Source: an uncultured Desulfobulbaceae bacterium (GTDB taxonomy: Bacteria > Desulfobacterota > Desulfobulbia > Desulfobulbales > Desulfocapsaceae). From it: a stretch of 36,831 nucleotides of DNA. Shown here piece by piece: positions 7,764 to 16,049 of this stretch. Made by a program: the position numbers and the translations under genes. The notes beneath the pieces were generated by a model that worked only from the letters and a program-made list of their open reading frames with translations, did no database searches and was not told the DNA's origin. How positions within the stretch are numbered: position 1 is the stretch's first letter; every line of letters begins with the position of its first letter. The stretch is from assembly GCA_937132035.1 (NCBI GenBank), contig CAKZOA010000442.1, positions 1 through 36,831 of the forward strand. Direction: 5' to 3'.

Positions 7764-7850
7764 CTGATTACCTATGGAACTCAGCTTCCTTCCTGCTCAT
7801 GCACCTCGTGAACACCAGTATGAGAGTGGCTGAAGGCCATGGGTAACCAG
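7764..7850. repeat. Short dispersed palindromic element, copy 1
   Basis: This 87-bp imperfect palindrome begins CTGATTACCTATG and ends CATGGGTAACCAG, with CTCAGC and GCTGA at matching inner positions. It aligns along its whole length with 22946-23027 and shares its ends with the 173-bp element at 19582-19754. No target duplication is obvious. It is probably a non-autonomous (REP- or MITE-like) element. Confidence 0.65.
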
Positions 7851-7870
7851 ATGTATTTATTGTTGTCAGA

Positions 7871-7920
7871 AAAAAAAAGTCCGATCCGGAAGGACAGGGC
7901 TGTCCTGTGGAAACGGACTG
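7871..7920 (-). terminator. Rho-independent terminator of the DUF748 gene
   Basis: On the minus strand an AGTCCG / CGGACT outer stem (7915-7920 with 7879-7884) and an inner AGGACAG / CTGTCCT stem are followed by nine T residues (7871-7879). It lies about 90 nt past the stop of the DUF748 gene. Confidence 0.85.
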
Positions 7921-8010
7921 TCTGGTTTTGTGAAGCTGAAACGATAAAACACGGGCCTCCGCTTCCGGTTTTTGCTGAGCGCTCCGGTGAAACCGGACAA
8001 GAGAACTGGC

Positions 8011-11000
8011 TTATTCCATGAAGGTAACCGTTGGCTGGGCCTCTTTGTCATAGAGGATGCCCGGCTGGAAAAGCTTGAGCTGCTTCTTCTCGATGGCGAA
8101 GTTGTCAGTGAGGTACTGTCTGACGTTTTCGGCCCGCTGCTCTCCGAGACGGTAGAGCTTGTGCCGCTGGTTTCGGCTGAGAAGGGCGGCATCATCACTG
8201 CCGGCGAGTTCCCCCGGTTTGACCTTCGGATAGACGTAATAGAGTGGTTTCTGCATATCTTCGAGGGCATTTTTGAGCTTTTTACCAATGGAGTCGAGCT
8301 GTCTGGTATGCTCCGGGGTCAGTCTCGTGCTTCCGGCCGCGAAGGTGAGTTCCGGCAGGTCGCTGCTGATGATATCTTTGCCGAGTTTCATGCCGAGATA
8401 GGCAAGAACACCGCCGGGGCCGAGGACGGTATAGGCCAGCATCGGTTTGACCGCCGAAGAGATGCCATTGCTCAAAGCGGTGACGATGATATCGGCATAG
8501 CTGGCATCGAGGGAGGAAAGCGTGCCGCCGATGGGGATTTGAAGCGTGATGGTATCTTCACCGTCCCTCAGGAAGGAAAGTGCCGTTTCAAACGGTATTG
8601 GCAGCTTGGCGTTGAACTGCCGGAACCGTTTTTTACTGGCGGTTTTCATCTCAACTTCTTTCAGCTCCAGGGTGTTTTCCATATCTACCTGATCGCCCTC
8701 GAGTGTCATCTCGGAAACCAGCTCGAGTTTGCCGCCGGTCAGGCGTTTACCAATGGGGTTGAGTAAAAAGGGAGTGAGGTTGGTCAGCGGATAACCGTTC
8801 AGATGCAGCTCGTGCTCCCATACTCTGGGTGAAGCGAGCAGGGCCGCGGAGCCGCTGAGCGTCAGAGGAGAATGCTTATCCACCCGTGCTTCGGCAGTGA
8901 AGGTGAACCGCTGGTCGGCGTCGCTGAGATTGATGTCTGCAAACTCGAGGGAGAGTATGTCTATATGTGCCTCGAAGGTTTCGGGTAAGGTTGGATCTTT
9001 GTAGAGGATATGATTATCACCTACAAGTTCCAGAGAGTCTATAATCACTGGAAGAGAGAGAGACCGATTATCGCCGGCGTCTCTTTCTCCGTCTTTGTGT
9101 TCCTCCGTATTCGTCTCGGAGTTCTTTGTGGCGATATAGGATATATCGAGCCCCGATCCGCTTAATTTTTTGATCCTGGTGTTGGTTTCGGATGCCCAGG
9201 CGGCTCTGGAACTCTCTAGGGAATCAAGGGTGATGGTGAGACCGCGCTCCGCCTGCGTGTTCGAATTTCGGTAGTGGATAGTATCGACAGTTATGGACTC
9301 AGCGGCCAGGGTATCCGCGCCGGCCTGCATGTCGTCTATGACAATCTCCCTGGCCCCGCCGACTGCCTCGCTGTCTTGTTCCTGGTGTAATGCGGCCTCA
9401 CTCACTTTGAGATGGTTGAGGGTATATTGATCGAAAGAGCTCGTTGCTATACCTTTAGCCAGAAGCGAATCGGCAGTGATAGAGTAAGGTGTCTGCTTGA
9501 TGGGACCAAAGACCAGGGATTGGGTCTCTGCTCTGTCGATTTCGAGATCGGAAAAATTGTCACTGTTGAGCCCTGAGAGCAGCAGAGAATCGGTTGAGAG
9601 CTTCGTCGGCAGAAAAGAGGAGGGGAGAAAACGGAGGCTGTTTACAGCGGCTTTGGGAGCACTGACAGTTCCGTTTTCCGTTCCTTCGAGTTGTCCAATG
9701 CTAAATGATCTCAGAGTGATGGCGGGATTTCCGTTTTCAAGTATTTCGGCGCTGGTTATATCGATGCTGCCGTTTCCGGAGAAAAAATGTTCACCGCCTA
9801 TAAAGAATGTGCCGTCTCCTTGGATAACCGCCTCGTTGAGCAGCCAATCCAGATTTTCTTCGAAAAGGTCGCCGCCGATGGCTTCTCCAAAAAGAGTGGA
9901 ATCAAATCCTATGTGCTTGGCATCGACTCCGGAACGGTAGGCGATCGACCCTTCCTGCTCCACTTTCGCTGCATGGTAGACGCCCCCGTTCAGCGTCAGT
10001 TTGCCATCGGAGAGGGAAGCGCTGCCTGAATAGAGTATCCCCGTCGTTTCGGCGGATTGGTTTCCATATTCCAATTCGACGGTGCCGCCCAGACTGATGG
10101 ATGATTGCTGCCAGCCGGTTTCTTCGGAAAAGCTCAGGGCCAGTTGAGCAGCCTCGGCCTGACCGTCGACGCTGAATCGCGCCGGGGCGGTGTCGGCGTT
10201 ATTGTCAAATTCCAAGGTTCCCTGCCAGGTGATGGATTCGGCATTGCCACGTGATTCTCCGGTCGAATATTCCGGATCAACGAGAGTAATGGCAAGCTCC
10301 CCTGTAAAAGGGCGTGCACCGGCACCTGCGACGGTTGCTTTGCCCTCCGCGGTGAGCTCGCCTGACTCTATAACCGTTGCACTTCCTTGTTCTTTAAAGA
10401 AAGGCGAATGAGCCGTGAGTGAACCATTGAGTCCGATTCCCTGCGAGTGATCCGAACGAATTTCTCCCCGCCAGCTCAGATCGCCGCCAGCTGACCAGGC
10501 GTCGCCGGCTGCGGTGAGTGTACCGAGGTCGATGGAGCCCTCGAAAAGCTGCACCATGGCACCATCAGCGGTTTCTTCCAGAGAAAATGTGCCGTCGACT
10601 GACGCTGACCCTTCAAGGCTCACCCCTGCGGGCACAAGGGCTTGGAAGGCATCAAGATCTAACCCTGTCAGGGAGATTTTACCGGACGCCGTTACGGCTT
10701 CTTCTAAATAGAACCTGGTCAACTCGAAGGAGACAGGCGCCTGGTTGAGCTTGCCTGAAAAGGAAAAGCTGCCGGTCTCCCCTTTGCTGCCGCTGTCGAG
10801 GTTTTTAGCGCGGGCCTCGTCTATCACCAGGGTAGTTGTTATATCGCCCTGATACTCTATGGCAATGTTTGTGAAGGAGGCCTCTTCGACTTTGAAGGTC
10901 CAGGGAGGAAAAAAAGACGTACCCTGATCTTGGTTATCTCCGCCGGGTGAGAGAAAATAGGAGCCCACCCGCATCCCCCCTTGAGGATAGTTGCGAATTT

Positions 11001-11346
11001 CGATGTTCATATCGCGCAAAATCGCTTTTTCCAACAGGGCGTCTTTTTCAAACAAGGCCGGTACACCGAAGTTGATCGTGAGGACGTTATCGCTGTAGAC
11101 GGTGTTGCCCGCAGTAGTGATTTCCACGCCGTTGAGAGTGAATATTCCGGAGAAGGGGTTGAACCAGAGTGTATCGATGGTGACACTGTCGGCGCCATTG
11201 TCGAGCAACCACTGCTTGAAAAAGTACTTGGCTCCTGCCTGCAGTACAATAAAGCAGAGTAGACTGAAAACGACGAGTGCGAGGGAGATGGCAACAGCCT
11301 GCTGGCGGGCACTGCCACTTGGTTGAGAGCGGTGATTGTACTTCAT
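8011..11346 (-). CDS. Large DUF748 / AsmA-like envelope protein with OmpA-like C-terminal region
   Basis: The 1111-residue protein has one N-terminal membrane anchor (about 17-38). A long beta-rich body follows, with repeated short hydrophobic strands and many 'L-x-G-x' turns typical of AsmA/TamB-like proteins. Near the C-terminus lies the DUF748 core (LTNLTPFLLNPIGKRLTGGK, then PIPFETALSFLRDGEDTI). The last ~100 residues (FAAGSTRLTPEH..., RAENVRQYL) resemble an OmpA-like peptidoglycan-associated fold. Such proteins span the periplasm, and some AsmA-like relatives carry phospholipids to the outer membrane. The chosen start is ATG 11346, preceded by AGGAG; an in-frame upstream extension to 11409 lacks such a site. 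A strong terminator follows at 7871-7920. Confidence 0.85.
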   Translation of the reverse strand: MKYNHRSQPSGSARQQAVAISLALVVFSLLCFIVLQAGAKYFFKQWLLDNGADSVTIDTLWFNPFSGIFTLNGVEITTAGNTVYSDNVLTINFGVPALFEKDALLEKAILRDMNIEIRNYPQGGMRVGSYFLSPGGDNQDQGTSFFPPWTFKVEEASFTNIAIEYQGDITTTLVIDEARAKNLDSGSKGETGSFSFSGKLNQAPVSFELTRFYLEEAVTASGKISLTGLDLDAFQALVPAGVSLEGSASVDGTFSLEETADGAMVQLFEGSIDLGTLTAAGDAWSAGGDLSWRGEIRSDHSQGIGLNGSLTAHSPFFKEQGSATVIESGELTAEGKATVAGAGARPFTGELAITLVDPEYSTGESRGNAESITWQGTLEFDNNADTAPARFSVDGQAEAAQLALSFSEETGWQQSSISLGGTVELEYGNQSAETTGILYSGSASLSDGKLTLNGGVYHAAKVEQEGSIAYRSGVDAKHIGFDSTLFGEAIGGDLFEENLDWLLNEAVIQGDGTFFIGGEHFFSGNGSIDITSAEILENGNPAITLRSFSIGQLEGTENGTVSAPKAAVNSLRFLPSSFLPTKLSTDSLLLSGLNSDNFSDLEIDRAETQSLVFGPIKQTPYSITADSLLAKGIATSSFDQYTLNHLKVSEAALHQEQDSEAVGGAREIVIDDMQAGADTLAAESITVDTIHYRNSNTQAERGLTITLDSLESSRAAWASETNTRIKKLSGSGLDISYIATKNSETNTEEHKDGERDAGDNRSLSLPVIIDSLELVGDNHILYKDPTLPETFEAHIDILSLEFADINLSDADQRFTFTAEARVDKHSPLTLSGSAALLASPRVWEHELHLNGYPLTNLTPFLLNPIGKRLTGGKLELVSEMTLEGDQVDMENTLELKEVEMKTASKKRFRQFNAKLPIPFETALSFLRDGEDTITLQIPIGGTLSSLDASYADIIVTALSNGISSAVKPMLAYTVLGPGGVLAYLGMKLGKDIISSDLPELTFAAGSTRLTPEHTRQLDSIGKKLKNALEDMQKPLYYVYPKVKPGELAGSDDAALLSRNQRHKLYRLGEQRAENVRQYLTDNFAIEKKQLKLFQPGILYDKEAQPTVTFME

Positions 11347-11405
11347 GGAGGTCTCCTGGCGTTTTTCATCCGCCGACGGTTGTGCGGGGGCATGTGAGAC
11401 TATAT

Positions 11406-11420
11406 ACAAGTTGTATGCCA
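11406..11420 (-). promoter_or_regulatory. Weak sigma-54-like site upstream of DUF748
   Basis: The minus strand reads TGGCAT-N5-TTGT, with a good -24 element but T in place of the usual C in the -12 element. It is 60 nt upstream of the start at 11346. The same TTGT variant occurs upstream of the lipoprotein at 13941. Confidence 0.25.
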
Positions 11421-11482
11421 GAAGAGAGGGAGTGTTCTGTCTGGCTGGTTATGGGGCGCTTACGGCACCGGCAAAGGAGAGC

Positions 11483-11512
11483 ATGGAAAAACCCCTGTCA
11501 AGCTGGCCCTGA
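11483..11512 (+). other. Possible 9-codon leader ORF before the AI-2E permease
   Basis: A good ribosome-binding site (AAAGGAG) precedes ATG at 11483. The frame encodes MEKPLSSWP and stops at TGA (11510-11512). The permease ATG at 11515 lies 2 nt later and has no site of its own, which suggests re-initiation or coupling from this short frame. Confidence 0.35.
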
Positions 11513-11514
11513 TT

Positions 11515-12621
11515 ATGCATGGCGTTATTCGACATTGCAGCCCAAATCAGCCAACGGATTCTATGCTATCTACCTCTCGTTATATACACTTCGTCATCAT
11601 CGGTCTTGGCCTCATCGGTTTGTTTCTGGTAGCGAAATGGTTCCTGCAGTCAGCACTGAATGTGCTGTTGCTGGTGTTCGCCGGGACACTTTTTTCCATC
11701 TTCATCCGTGGTGTGAGCCGGTTTGTTTTCGGACGGTTCAGGAAACTGCCGGAAAAAGCTGGTATAGTCGCCACCCTCATATTTCTGGTAACCATCTCCG
11801 CCGCATTTGTCATTTTCCTGGCGCCCCAGCTTTTCGAACAGATACCGAAGCTGGCTGAGGAGTTGCCCAAGGCGGTCAATGCCCTCCGGGAGAAGACGGA
11901 TTTCTTCAGCTGGCTTAAGGATTTCGTTGACGGTGGAGATGGAAAGTCCCCGGCGTTCACCGACAAACTCACCGGCAAACTCATGGGTGTTTTTACCACT
12001 ACTTTCGGCGCCATAACCAGTTTCTTTATAATTCTCTTTGTGGGGATATACCTCAGTTTTACTCCCTTTTATTATGTCGGCGGCTTTTTTCGTCTGCTCC
12101 CTTCACAGTGGCGGCCCCGTGCCGACCAGGTTCTGCAGGCCCTTGATTATGCCCTCAGTCACTGGCTTATAGGCAGGTTTGTGGGCATGCTGGTGGTCAG
12201 CGTCTGCACCTATACCGGACTGCTGCTGCTGGGAATACCTCTGCCGCTGAGTTTGGCCGTTCTCGCAGGCCTGCTCACTTTTATTCCCAATATCGGACCT
12301 ATTCTCTCGGCCATACCGCCGGTGCTGCTGGGGTATATGCAGTCGCCTTCGTCGGCGCTGTATGTAATTTTACTCTATCTGGCAATCCAGGCGGTCGAGA
12401 GCTATCTTATCACGCCGCTGATACAACAACGGGAGGTGTCGTTGCCGCCGGTGCTGACGCTGACCTCACAGATATTTTTCGTTAGCATCTTCGGTTTTCT
12501 CGGCCTGCTGCTGGCCACGCCGCTTACCGCCAGTGGCCTGGTGCTCGTGAAAATGCTCTATGTCGAGAATGTACTGGAGGAACCAACTGATATCAAAGGA
12601 GCTGGCGACAGTGACGACTGA
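11515..12621 (+). CDS. AI-2E family transporter (YdgG/PerM-like permease)
   Basis: The 368-residue protein has about seven to eight membrane helices, a soluble helical region at 105-155 (QLFEQIPKLAEELPKAVNALRE) and the family signature FIPNIGPILSAIPP at 256-269. AI-2E/PerM proteins are inner-membrane exporters or channels; proposed substrates include autoinducer-2 and ions (Na+/H+ antiport), so the substrate here is open. The start at 11515 lacks a ribosome-binding site but abuts a leader ORF stop. Met17 at 11563 is an alternative that gives a more usual length. The PAP2 gene follows 39 nt downstream on the same strand, an apparent operon. Confidence 0.85.
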   Translation: MHGVIRHCSPNQPTDSMLSTSRYIHFVIIGLGLIGLFLVAKWFLQSALNVLLLVFAGTLFSIFIRGVSRFVFGRFRKLPEKAGIVATLIFLVTISAAFVIFLAPQLFEQIPKLAEELPKAVNALREKTDFFSWLKDFVDGGDGKSPAFTDKLTGKLMGVFTTTFGAITSFFIILFVGIYLSFTPFYYVGGFFRLLPSQWRPRADQVLQALDYALSHWLIGRFVGMLVVSVCTYTGLLLLGIPLPLSLAVLAGLLTFIPNIGPILSAIPPVLLGYMQSPSSALYVILLYLAIQAVESYLITPLIQQREVSLPPVLTLTSQIFFVSIFGFLGLLLATPLTASGLVLVKMLYVENVLEEPTDIKGAGDSDD

Positions 12622-12660
12622 GGCCAGTAGAAACAGCTTACCGTAGCAAAGGAGCGCTTT

Positions 12661-13404
12661 ATGCAGGTGCAGGAAGAAAAGAAGCGATCGAGAAATTTCA
12701 TCTCCTCTCTTTTTTCACGCGTCAGGGCCTATGAGTTGTCGATTCTGCTTGCTTCGGCTCTGGCGGCCGGAGGAGTCTGGATGTTTGTGGAGATCGCCGA
12801 TGAGGTGTTTGAAGGCAAAACCAGCGGCCTTGACGAGGCTATCCTCTTGTCCCTGCGCAACCCGGCGGATGTGAGCGACCCGATCGGACCATTCTGGTTC
12901 GAGGAGGTGATGCGGGATTTCACCTCTCTTGGCGGAACAGCCATCCTCGTGGCAATCAGTCTGGCTGTTTTGGGATTTCTGCTGCTGCAGAAAAAATGGA
13001 GGATGGGGGTGTTCACCGTGGCGGCCGTAAGCGGCGGTTTTTTACTCAGTTCAACGCTTAAACGCTTCTTCGATCGGCCGAGGCCTGATATCGTTCCCCA
13101 CAGCACCTATGTGATGACCGCCAGTTTCCCCAGTGGCCACTCCATGCTCTCGGCCGTGGTCTTTCTCACTCTCGGCGGTCTGCTGGCCCGATACATCAGC
13201 AACAGAAGGCTGAAGATCTACGTGCTGACGCTGGCTGTTTTGACCACCATTACTGTCGGTTGCAGTCGGGTATATCTGGGGGTGCATTGGCCCACTGATG
13301 TGCTGGCGGGGTGGACAGCCGGCGCTTCCTGGGCCCTTGTCTGCTGGATGGTGGCGCTCCTCCTCCAGCGGCGTGGCCAGGTGGAGGAGGAGCTTGAAGA
13401 TTGA
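12661..13404 (+). CDS. PAP2-family membrane phosphatase
   Basis: The 247-residue protein has about six membrane helices and all three phosphatase motifs: K134-x6-R141-P142 (KRFFDRPRP), PSGH at 157-160 and R203-x5-H209 (SRVYLGVH) followed by WPTDVLAG. PAP2 enzymes remove phosphate from lipid phosphates such as phosphatidate, phosphatidylglycerophosphate or undecaprenyl pyrophosphate at the outer face of the inner membrane. All catalytic residues are present, so it should be active. ATG 12661 has AAGGAG upstream. It follows the AI-2E gene closely and converges on the lipoprotein gene. The precise lipid substrate is unknown. Confidence 0.88.
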   Translation: MQVQEEKKRSRNFISSLFSRVRAYELSILLASALAAGGVWMFVEIADEVFEGKTSGLDEAILLSLRNPADVSDPIGPFWFEEVMRDFTSLGGTAILVAISLAVLGFLLLQKKWRMGVFTVAAVSGGFLLSSTLKRFFDRPRPDIVPHSTYVMTASFPSGHSMLSAVVFLTLGGLLARYISNRRLKIYVLTLAVLTTITVGCSRVYLGVHWPTDVLAGWTAGASWALVCWMVALLLQRRGQVEEELED

Positions 13405-13473
13405 CGCGGCGAGTCTCTCCCAGCAGGTTGTCGACAAGAGCAGAATGTCCTGCTGAGGCATCCGTTCAGTCTG

Positions 13474-13941
13474 CTAGGTAGTAGCGTTTTTAGAATGACT
13501 TTCGCTCTTTTCCTTGGTCTGTTGGTCTGCGGGGGTGCCGTCGTCATCGTTCATCGACTGCGGGTCCTTGGTGCTTGGCGATTTTGATTGCACATCTGTG
13601 GATTTTTCATTGTACGGTTCAACCGTCCCTGTAGTGTCTCCGCCCATGGTTGACTGCTCTATCTCCTTGAGAATCCGTTGACGATCCTGCTCCGATTTCT
13701 CAAGCCTGGTTTTCGCCTGGTCCCGCTCTTGACGGGCCTCCGCAAGGTCTTCTTTTAATTCTTCGATTCGGGCTTTGGCCTCGGCAATCTCCTCCTGGGA
13801 ATCTTCTAACTGTTCTTTCTGCATCTGTACGGCTTCGTCGACTTCTTCGCCTGCCTCTTCTGCGGGTCCATCGCAGCCTGATAAGGCAACGGCGAAGAAA
13901 CAAAGGGAAAAAAGAAATATCAAAGTTCTTTTCTGTTTCAT
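13474..13941 (-). CDS. Coiled-coil lipoprotein
   Basis: The 155-residue precursor has a signal peptide (about 5-20) and lipobox ALSGC with Cys23. An acidic segment (EEAGEEVDEAV) is followed by a long heptad-rich coiled coil (about 38-95, rich in Glu, Arg, Lys and Gln). A low-complexity Ser/Asp/Lys tail follows. It would be an outer- or inner-membrane-anchored periplasmic rod, possibly linking envelope layers as Lpp or OmpA-associated lipoproteins do. The acidic start of the mature part resembles that of the entericidin-like lipoprotein at 7378. ATG 13941 is preceded by AAAAGGAG. No specific family was recognised. Confidence 0.75.
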   Translation of the reverse strand: MKQKRTLIFLFSLCFFAVALSGCDGPAEEAGEEVDEAVQMQKEQLEDSQEEIAEAKARIEELKEDLAEARQERDQAKTRLEKSEQDRQRILKEIEQSTMGGDTTGTVEPYNEKSTDVQSKSPSTKDPQSMNDDDGTPADQQTKEKSESHSKNATT

Positions 13942-14058
13942 GGGGGCTCCTTTTAAAAATGTTTGTACACCCTGGTATGGGTGAATGTATGGGCTGCAAG
14001 ATCACCTGTTGCGGTGCCTGTGTCGCAATAGGCTCTGCAATCTTCAGATGCTTACCTT

Positions 14059-14073
14059 ACAATATACGTGCCA
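14059..14073 (-). promoter_or_regulatory. Possible -24/-12-like promoter for the coiled-coil lipoprotein
   Basis: The minus strand reads TGGCAC-N5-TTGT: a perfect -24 element, and a -12 element lacking the final C. It lies 118 nt upstream of the lipoprotein start at 13941. Confidence 0.3.
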
Positions 14074-14284
14074 TATTCGGTAAATCACCTCCCGCTTTTG
14101 CCGCGAAGACACTGCGGGGAAGTCGCCGCCGAGGTGGATGTTGTCTGAAAGCAATACCGCAAGGCAGCAGGAGAGAGGCGCTGAGCTACGGCGGTAAAAA
14201 AAGTTTTCGCTAGATACTGTTGGTGGAGTTGCTTTCGGAAAAAATGCAGGTTGGATGAAGAAGGGGTCAGCTCTGCACGTTGGG

Positions 14285-14333
14285 CTCCAGCGTCCGGGGA
14301 GGAAGAGGCGCCTCCGCGCCCCGGTCGCTGGAG
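14285..14333. repeat. Long inverted repeat downstream of the PRC-barrel gene
   Basis: CTCCAGCG-T-CCGGGG pairs with CCCCGG-T-CGCTGGAG across a 19-nt loop that is itself partly self-complementary (GGAGG...CCTCC). It begins about 32 nt past the PRC-barrel stop but has no T-run. It may act as a Rho-dependent or mRNA 3'-end-stabilising structure. Confidence 0.6.
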
Positions 14334-14364
14334 AGCCCAGCTGCCTCAGAGATTCACTGATGTT

Positions 14365-15588
14365 TTACTGCTGCTGTTTCTTGGTGTTTTCCGCTTTGTT
14401 CGCGGATGTCTGGGCGCTGCTTGCGCTTTTTTTGTTCTTCTCGGTTTTGCTCAGGGAGGCGGTGCGCTTGTCCGGCCTATATTCCGGATCGTTTTTCAGT
14501 TCTTGCTTTGAGACATCATAGACGATGTAGTCGGCGTCTTCTTTGAACTGGATGTCCTGAAGATCGGCCTGAATTTTCTTGTCCTTGATGTTCAGAGCTT
14601 CACCGACAGAGAGCAGCAGGCGTATATCGCCCGCGGGGGTGATGACTACGTCATCGACCGTTCCCAGCTTTTCGTCATTGGTGTTGTGCACTTCCTTGTC
14701 CATCAGTTTGGAGGCCTGGATCCCCTGGCTGCCATATTCCTGCCAGTCTATATTCTGCATGGAATTGCTGCTGGAACGAAGAGAGGAGAGCCCTTTGTAG
14801 CCCTGGCGAGAACGATCCTGCCGGTTTGATTGCATCACCTTACTGTGCATCCGGTCCTTCTTGTCCATCTGACGCTGGTTATTCATGCCGGTCTTCTGGC
14901 CGGATCTTCTGTCACCCCGTTCATCGGTCGGAGTATAGGCCTGGGAATCCTGGTCGATATCGGTGTCGCTGTTGTTCATCTTCGCGTACCTTCCCGTTTT
15001 CTGTGTACGTTCTCCCTCGCGATTTTCGGCCCAACCATTAATTTCCATGTCACTGTTTTCATAGCGCTCGCTTTCGTTGTTGAACCAGGCATCGGATGAG
15101 GATTCGTAACGCCTGCCGGCCCATCCGTAGTCGCTGTAGTCAGGGAACATTTCCAGCTCTTCTTCGGTACCCTTAAAATAGACATAGCCCCGATTCTTAG
15201 TGAGACTCAGTTTGTCGAGCGGCACCATAGATTCTTCCGATCCGAGTCCCCAGAAGCCGTCGATTTCGACGATGACATATTGCACCTGGCCGGTACTGTC
15301 GACAACGACATTTTCGATTTCGCCGATTGTCTCACCGTTGCGGCTGCGGATCTCCCGGTCTATGAGTGCCCGGTTGCCACGCTTGATGGCCCGTTGCTCG
15401 TTCTGGTCCTGCGAGTCCATGGCGGTCTGGTTTGGCTTCATGTCATCGTGTTTTTCCTGGGCGCTGAATGCCGTCTGTACAAAGACGGAGGGGATGAACA
15501 GAACGGTGGCCAGGGAACCGACCATGAGATACTTTGAAGCGGTTGAGGTTTTTTTGCGGTGGGTGGTGATCGTTTTTTGGCGTTTCAT
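14365..15588 (-). CDS. Exported double PRC-barrel domain protein
   Basis: The 407-residue protein has a basic start, a hydrophobic signal (about 19-40) and a likely cleavage after AFSA. Two PRC-barrel domains follow, at 73-130 (ALIDREIRSRNGETIGEIEN) and 292-350 (LMDKEVHNTNDEKLGTVDD). They are separated by a ~150-residue polar, low-complexity linker rich in Asp, Arg, Gln and Ser. PRC-barrels are small all-beta modules used in photosynthetic reaction centres, RimM and many stress proteins; exported versions have no settled function. A Lys/Ser/Ala-rich tail ends the protein. The start at 15588 has AAGGAG upstream. It is likely a single-gene unit. Confidence 0.82.
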   Translation of the reverse strand: MKRQKTITTHRKKTSTASKYLMVGSLATVLFIPSVFVQTAFSAQEKHDDMKPNQTAMDSQDQNEQRAIKRGNRALIDREIRSRNGETIGEIENVVVDSTGQVQYVIVEIDGFWGLGSEESMVPLDKLSLTKNRGYVYFKGTEEELEMFPDYSDYGWAGRRYESSSDAWFNNESERYENSDMEINGWAENREGERTQKTGRYAKMNNSDTDIDQDSQAYTPTDERGDRRSGQKTGMNNQRQMDKKDRMHSKVMQSNRQDRSRQGYKGLSSLRSSSNSMQNIDWQEYGSQGIQASKLMDKEVHNTNDEKLGTVDDVVITPAGDIRLLLSVGEALNIKDKKIQADLQDIQFKEDADYIVYDVSKQELKNDPEYRPDKRTASLSKTEKNKKSASSAQTSANKAENTKKQQQ

Positions 15589-15736
15589 ATCATTTTCTCC
15601 TTGTACCTGAAATTAAAGGGTCGAGGAAACCGGCACGGCTTACCCAGGTTGAAGTGAGCGCCCTCTTCCGGATCTCCTGCGTTGTTGATTGCTGGCCATG
15701 TCGGAGGCGCCAGCAAAGCAATTATGCGGAAAGAGT

Positions 15737-15751
15737 GCGAAAAGCATGCCA
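15737..15751 (-). promoter_or_regulatory. Possible sigma-54 promoter for the PRC-barrel gene
   Basis: The minus strand reads TGGCAT-N5-TCGC, with GG and GC correctly spaced. It is about 150 nt upstream of the start at 15588 and shares both boxes with the site at 1905-1919. Confidence 0.35.
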
Positions 15752-15962
15752 AGTGTGGATAGGGGAAATAATCCAATATAACCGATAGCTTGATTATAGA
15801 GTGCCGACCGGTGCTCTTTCCACGGCGAGCTGGCATTCCATTCCTACAGGAATAAATCCGATGTTCCTGGAAAGCTGCAGCCACTCATCTTGACTGGACA
15901 ACCAGAGTTGAACCGTAATGGGCGGAAAAACAACGAAAGGCAGAGAGGCCTTGCGTTGTATC

Positions 15963-15977
15963 TGGACCGGTTTTTGC
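15963..15977 (+). promoter_or_regulatory. Possible sigma-54 promoter for the lipid kinase-DUF2183 operon
   Basis: The site reads TGGACC-N5-TTGC and is followed by A: a perfect TTGCA -12 box, and TGG with two mismatches in the -24 box. The predicted transcript start falls about 60 nt before the kinase ATG at 16050. Confidence 0.45.
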
Positions 15978-16049
15978 ATTTTATCGTGGGGGCGGCAAAA
16001 AGATGCCCTAAGCGTTATTCCACTAATAAAGAAGAACAGAGAGGCAAAC

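Larger units (their letters stand above)
7534..8010. other. Non-coding region with two terminators and a palindromic repeat
   Basis: This interval between convergent genes has no convincing coding frame. It contains the terminator of the lipoprotein gene, a copy of the dispersed palindromic element (7764-7850) and the terminator of the DUF748 gene (7871-7920). Confidence 0.6.
13942..14364. other. Intergenic region with a long hairpin
   Basis: No convincing gene. It contains a sigma-54-like site facing the lipoprotein (14059-14073) and a long near-perfect inverted repeat (14285-14333) downstream of the PRC-barrel gene. Confidence 0.5.
15589..16049. other. Divergent intergenic region between PRC-barrel and lipid kinase genes
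   Basis: No convincing gene. Frames here are either the upstream, ribosome-binding-site-free extension of the lipid kinase or its antisense shadow. Two opposed sigma-54-like sites are present (15737-15751 and 15963-15977). Confidence 0.5.

Noticed and set aside
8011-11409. Longer reading of the DUF748 gene starting at 11409
   Set aside because: The extra 21 residues are polar and lack a ribosome-binding site, whereas ATG 11346 has AGGAG and leads straight to the membrane anchor.
15918-16049. N-terminal extension of the lipid kinase
   Set aside because: It overlaps the sigma-54-like promoter, is not kinase-like and has no ribosome-binding site; ATG 16050 has one.
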